Shown here: positions 63,332-64,000 of the stretch, piece by piece
How positions within the stretch are numbered: the stretch's first letter is position 1
How the letters are laid out: the number at the start of each line of letters is the position of its first letter
Assembly: GCA_037191015.1 (NCBI GenBank)
Contig: JBBCKD010000008.1
Coordinates: 62,001-126,000 of the forward strand
DNA length: 64,000 nt
DNA from: Ravibacter sp037191015
Lineage (GTDB): Bacteria; Bacteroidota; Bacteroidia; Cytophagales; Spirosomataceae
Direction: 5' to 3'
The notes under the pieces: model-generated
Database searches by the model: none
The model's input: the letters and a program-made list of their open reading frames with translations, nothing else
What the model was told of the DNA's origin: nothing
Program-made: the position numbers and the translations under genes

Positions 63332-64000
63332 ATGAGCAAACAGAGAAATACCCGTATTCAAACATCGTTCGGGAAAACGGTATCCAGGGGGATATGGGTA
63401 TTTCTTGTGTTTATAAATACCATTCCGGTATCCGGAATTAATGAATCCCCGCAATTTTCGGAGCAGGCAAACCTTGCACTACGACGAACTGCGCACCGGC
63501 TGCTGGCGGAAAACGGCGATACGCTCTCGGCAATTCCACCGGTCGAACAATCAGATCCCGCAACATTTCTGATTCGCGTCGACAGTCTTTTTGATTATGA
63601 TAAGCTACCTCAATTGCTGCAGGAATCCCTGGAGCTACAGGGCATCAGACAGGCGTACAACGTGGTGATCATAAATTGCGGTGACGGGAAAATTCAATTG
63701 GGTTACAGCTATCTCGACCTGGCGCGGGAAGGCGGTGTTCCCTGCCAGGGGCGGCGTCAGGACGCCGGGTGCTACCTGTTGAAAATAAGCTTTATTCCGG
63801 ATCGCGCCGAAGCTGCCGCCGGCGGAAAGTGGTGGATCATTTCAATCAGCGGTTTACTGGCAGCAGGCATTGGCCTCATGGTCTGGCGAAGGTCAGGGAA
63901 AGATTTAATAATATCGAAGCAGGAAGCTCCGGCCGGTGATACGGCCCGCCGGACTGAATTCGGAAACTCTGCACTGGATTTATCCGGCCTTTTACTTCAT
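63332..64000 (+). CDS. Membrane-anchored transcription regulator with periplasmic domain (3' end outside the window)
   Basis: 223 residues are visible and the frame is open at the right edge. First membrane helix about 20-36 (GIWVFLVFINTIPVSG). Periplasmic domain about 37-164 with LALRRTAHRLLAENGDTLS, FLIRVDSLFDYDKLPQLLQESLELQGI, VVIINCGDGKIQLGYSYLDL and CQGRRQDAGCYLLKISF, where the cysteines may pair. Second helix 167-185 (WWIISISGLLAAGIGLMVW). After that the cytoplasmic text FGNSALDLSGLLLH matches the entry into an OmpR-type winged-helix domain. I know such proteins from Cytophagales as one-component regulators. The DNA-binding domain itself would lie beyond the window, so that part is inferred. 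Confidence 0.75.
   Translation, partial: MSKQRNTRIQTSFGKTVSRGIWVFLVFINTIPVSGINESPQFSEQANLALRRTAHRLLAENGDTLSAIPPVEQSDPATFLIRVDSLFDYDKLPQLLQESLELQGIRQAYNVVIINCGDGKIQLGYSYLDLAREGGVPCQGRRQDAGCYLLKISFIPDRAEAAAGGKWWIISISGLLAAGIGLMVWRRSGKDLIISKQEAPAGDTARRTEFGNSALDLSGLLLH

Noticed and set aside
1..64000. tRNA, rRNA, insertion-sequence transposase, phage genes
   Set aside because: None was recognised by eye on either strand. Decisive negative evidence would need a covariance-model and profile search.

Overview
The window looks like a Bacteroidota chromosome, of the Cytophagales or Sphingobacteriales kind. The reasons are three tandem FecI-type sigma / FecR / SusC / SusD cassettes, long double-FtsX 'orphan' ABC permeases, TAnnTTTG-type promoter boxes, a CE15 esterase and REP-like GCCCCGTAGGGGC repeats. 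No rRNA, tRNA, transposase, phage gene or CRISPR array was recognised. Nearly all genes lie on the plus strand.

Layout. (1) 1-4285: two MacB/FtsX-type permeases, the first cut by the left edge. (2) 4361-13078: cassette 1 (ECF sigma, FecR, SusC, SusD) ending in a secreted CE15 glucuronoyl esterase. (3) 13462-13971: a small secreted retropepsin-like protein. (4) 14090-23382: cassette 2, with a secreted FAD oxidoreductase carrying a C-terminal beta domain, then a decayed fragment of an alpha-barrel gene. (5) 23429-34747: cassette 3, with a Tat-type FAD oxidoreductase, a lipoprotein carrying a DxxTGAT flavinylation-like motif, and the intact alpha-barrel gene whose fragment ends cassette 2. (6) 34748-53942: an accessory region with one permease, a PIN toxin-antitoxin pair, repeats and gene remnants, then a run of five intact permeases and one deleted permease, a small secreted protein on the minus strand, and a permease stub. 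(7) 54031-58838: a c-type cytochrome/LamG/DUF1553 lipoprotein and its DUF1501 Tat partner. (8) 59043-62161: the only ABC ATPase of the window with a permease. (9) 62380-64000: two small secreted proteins and the first part of a membrane-anchored regulator cut by the right edge.

How the parts work together. Each SusC has an N-terminal STN domain, so substrate arrival at the outer membrane can be signalled through FecR to its own ECF sigma factor. Between each fecR and susC there is a similarly folded leader: a GC-rich hairpin, then a two-tier stem, then 36-52 nt to the susC start. The permeases appear to be under different control. Four of their upstream regions carry two 14-bp palindromes of the form GTYCG-N4-CGGAC about 21 bp apart, and about 62 bp further on a GG-N10 sigma54-like promoter. 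This suggests one NtrC-type activator, not encoded in the window, governs these transporters.

The strongest items for a second look are the tandem enhancer plus sigma54-like modules, the repeated fecR-susC leader structure, the possible flavinylated lipoprotein next to a Tat FAD oxidoreductase, and several recombination scars: the deleted permease, the permease stub, the alpha-barrel fragment, and a lipoprotein whose first 28 residues look like the N-terminus of an ECF sigma factor.
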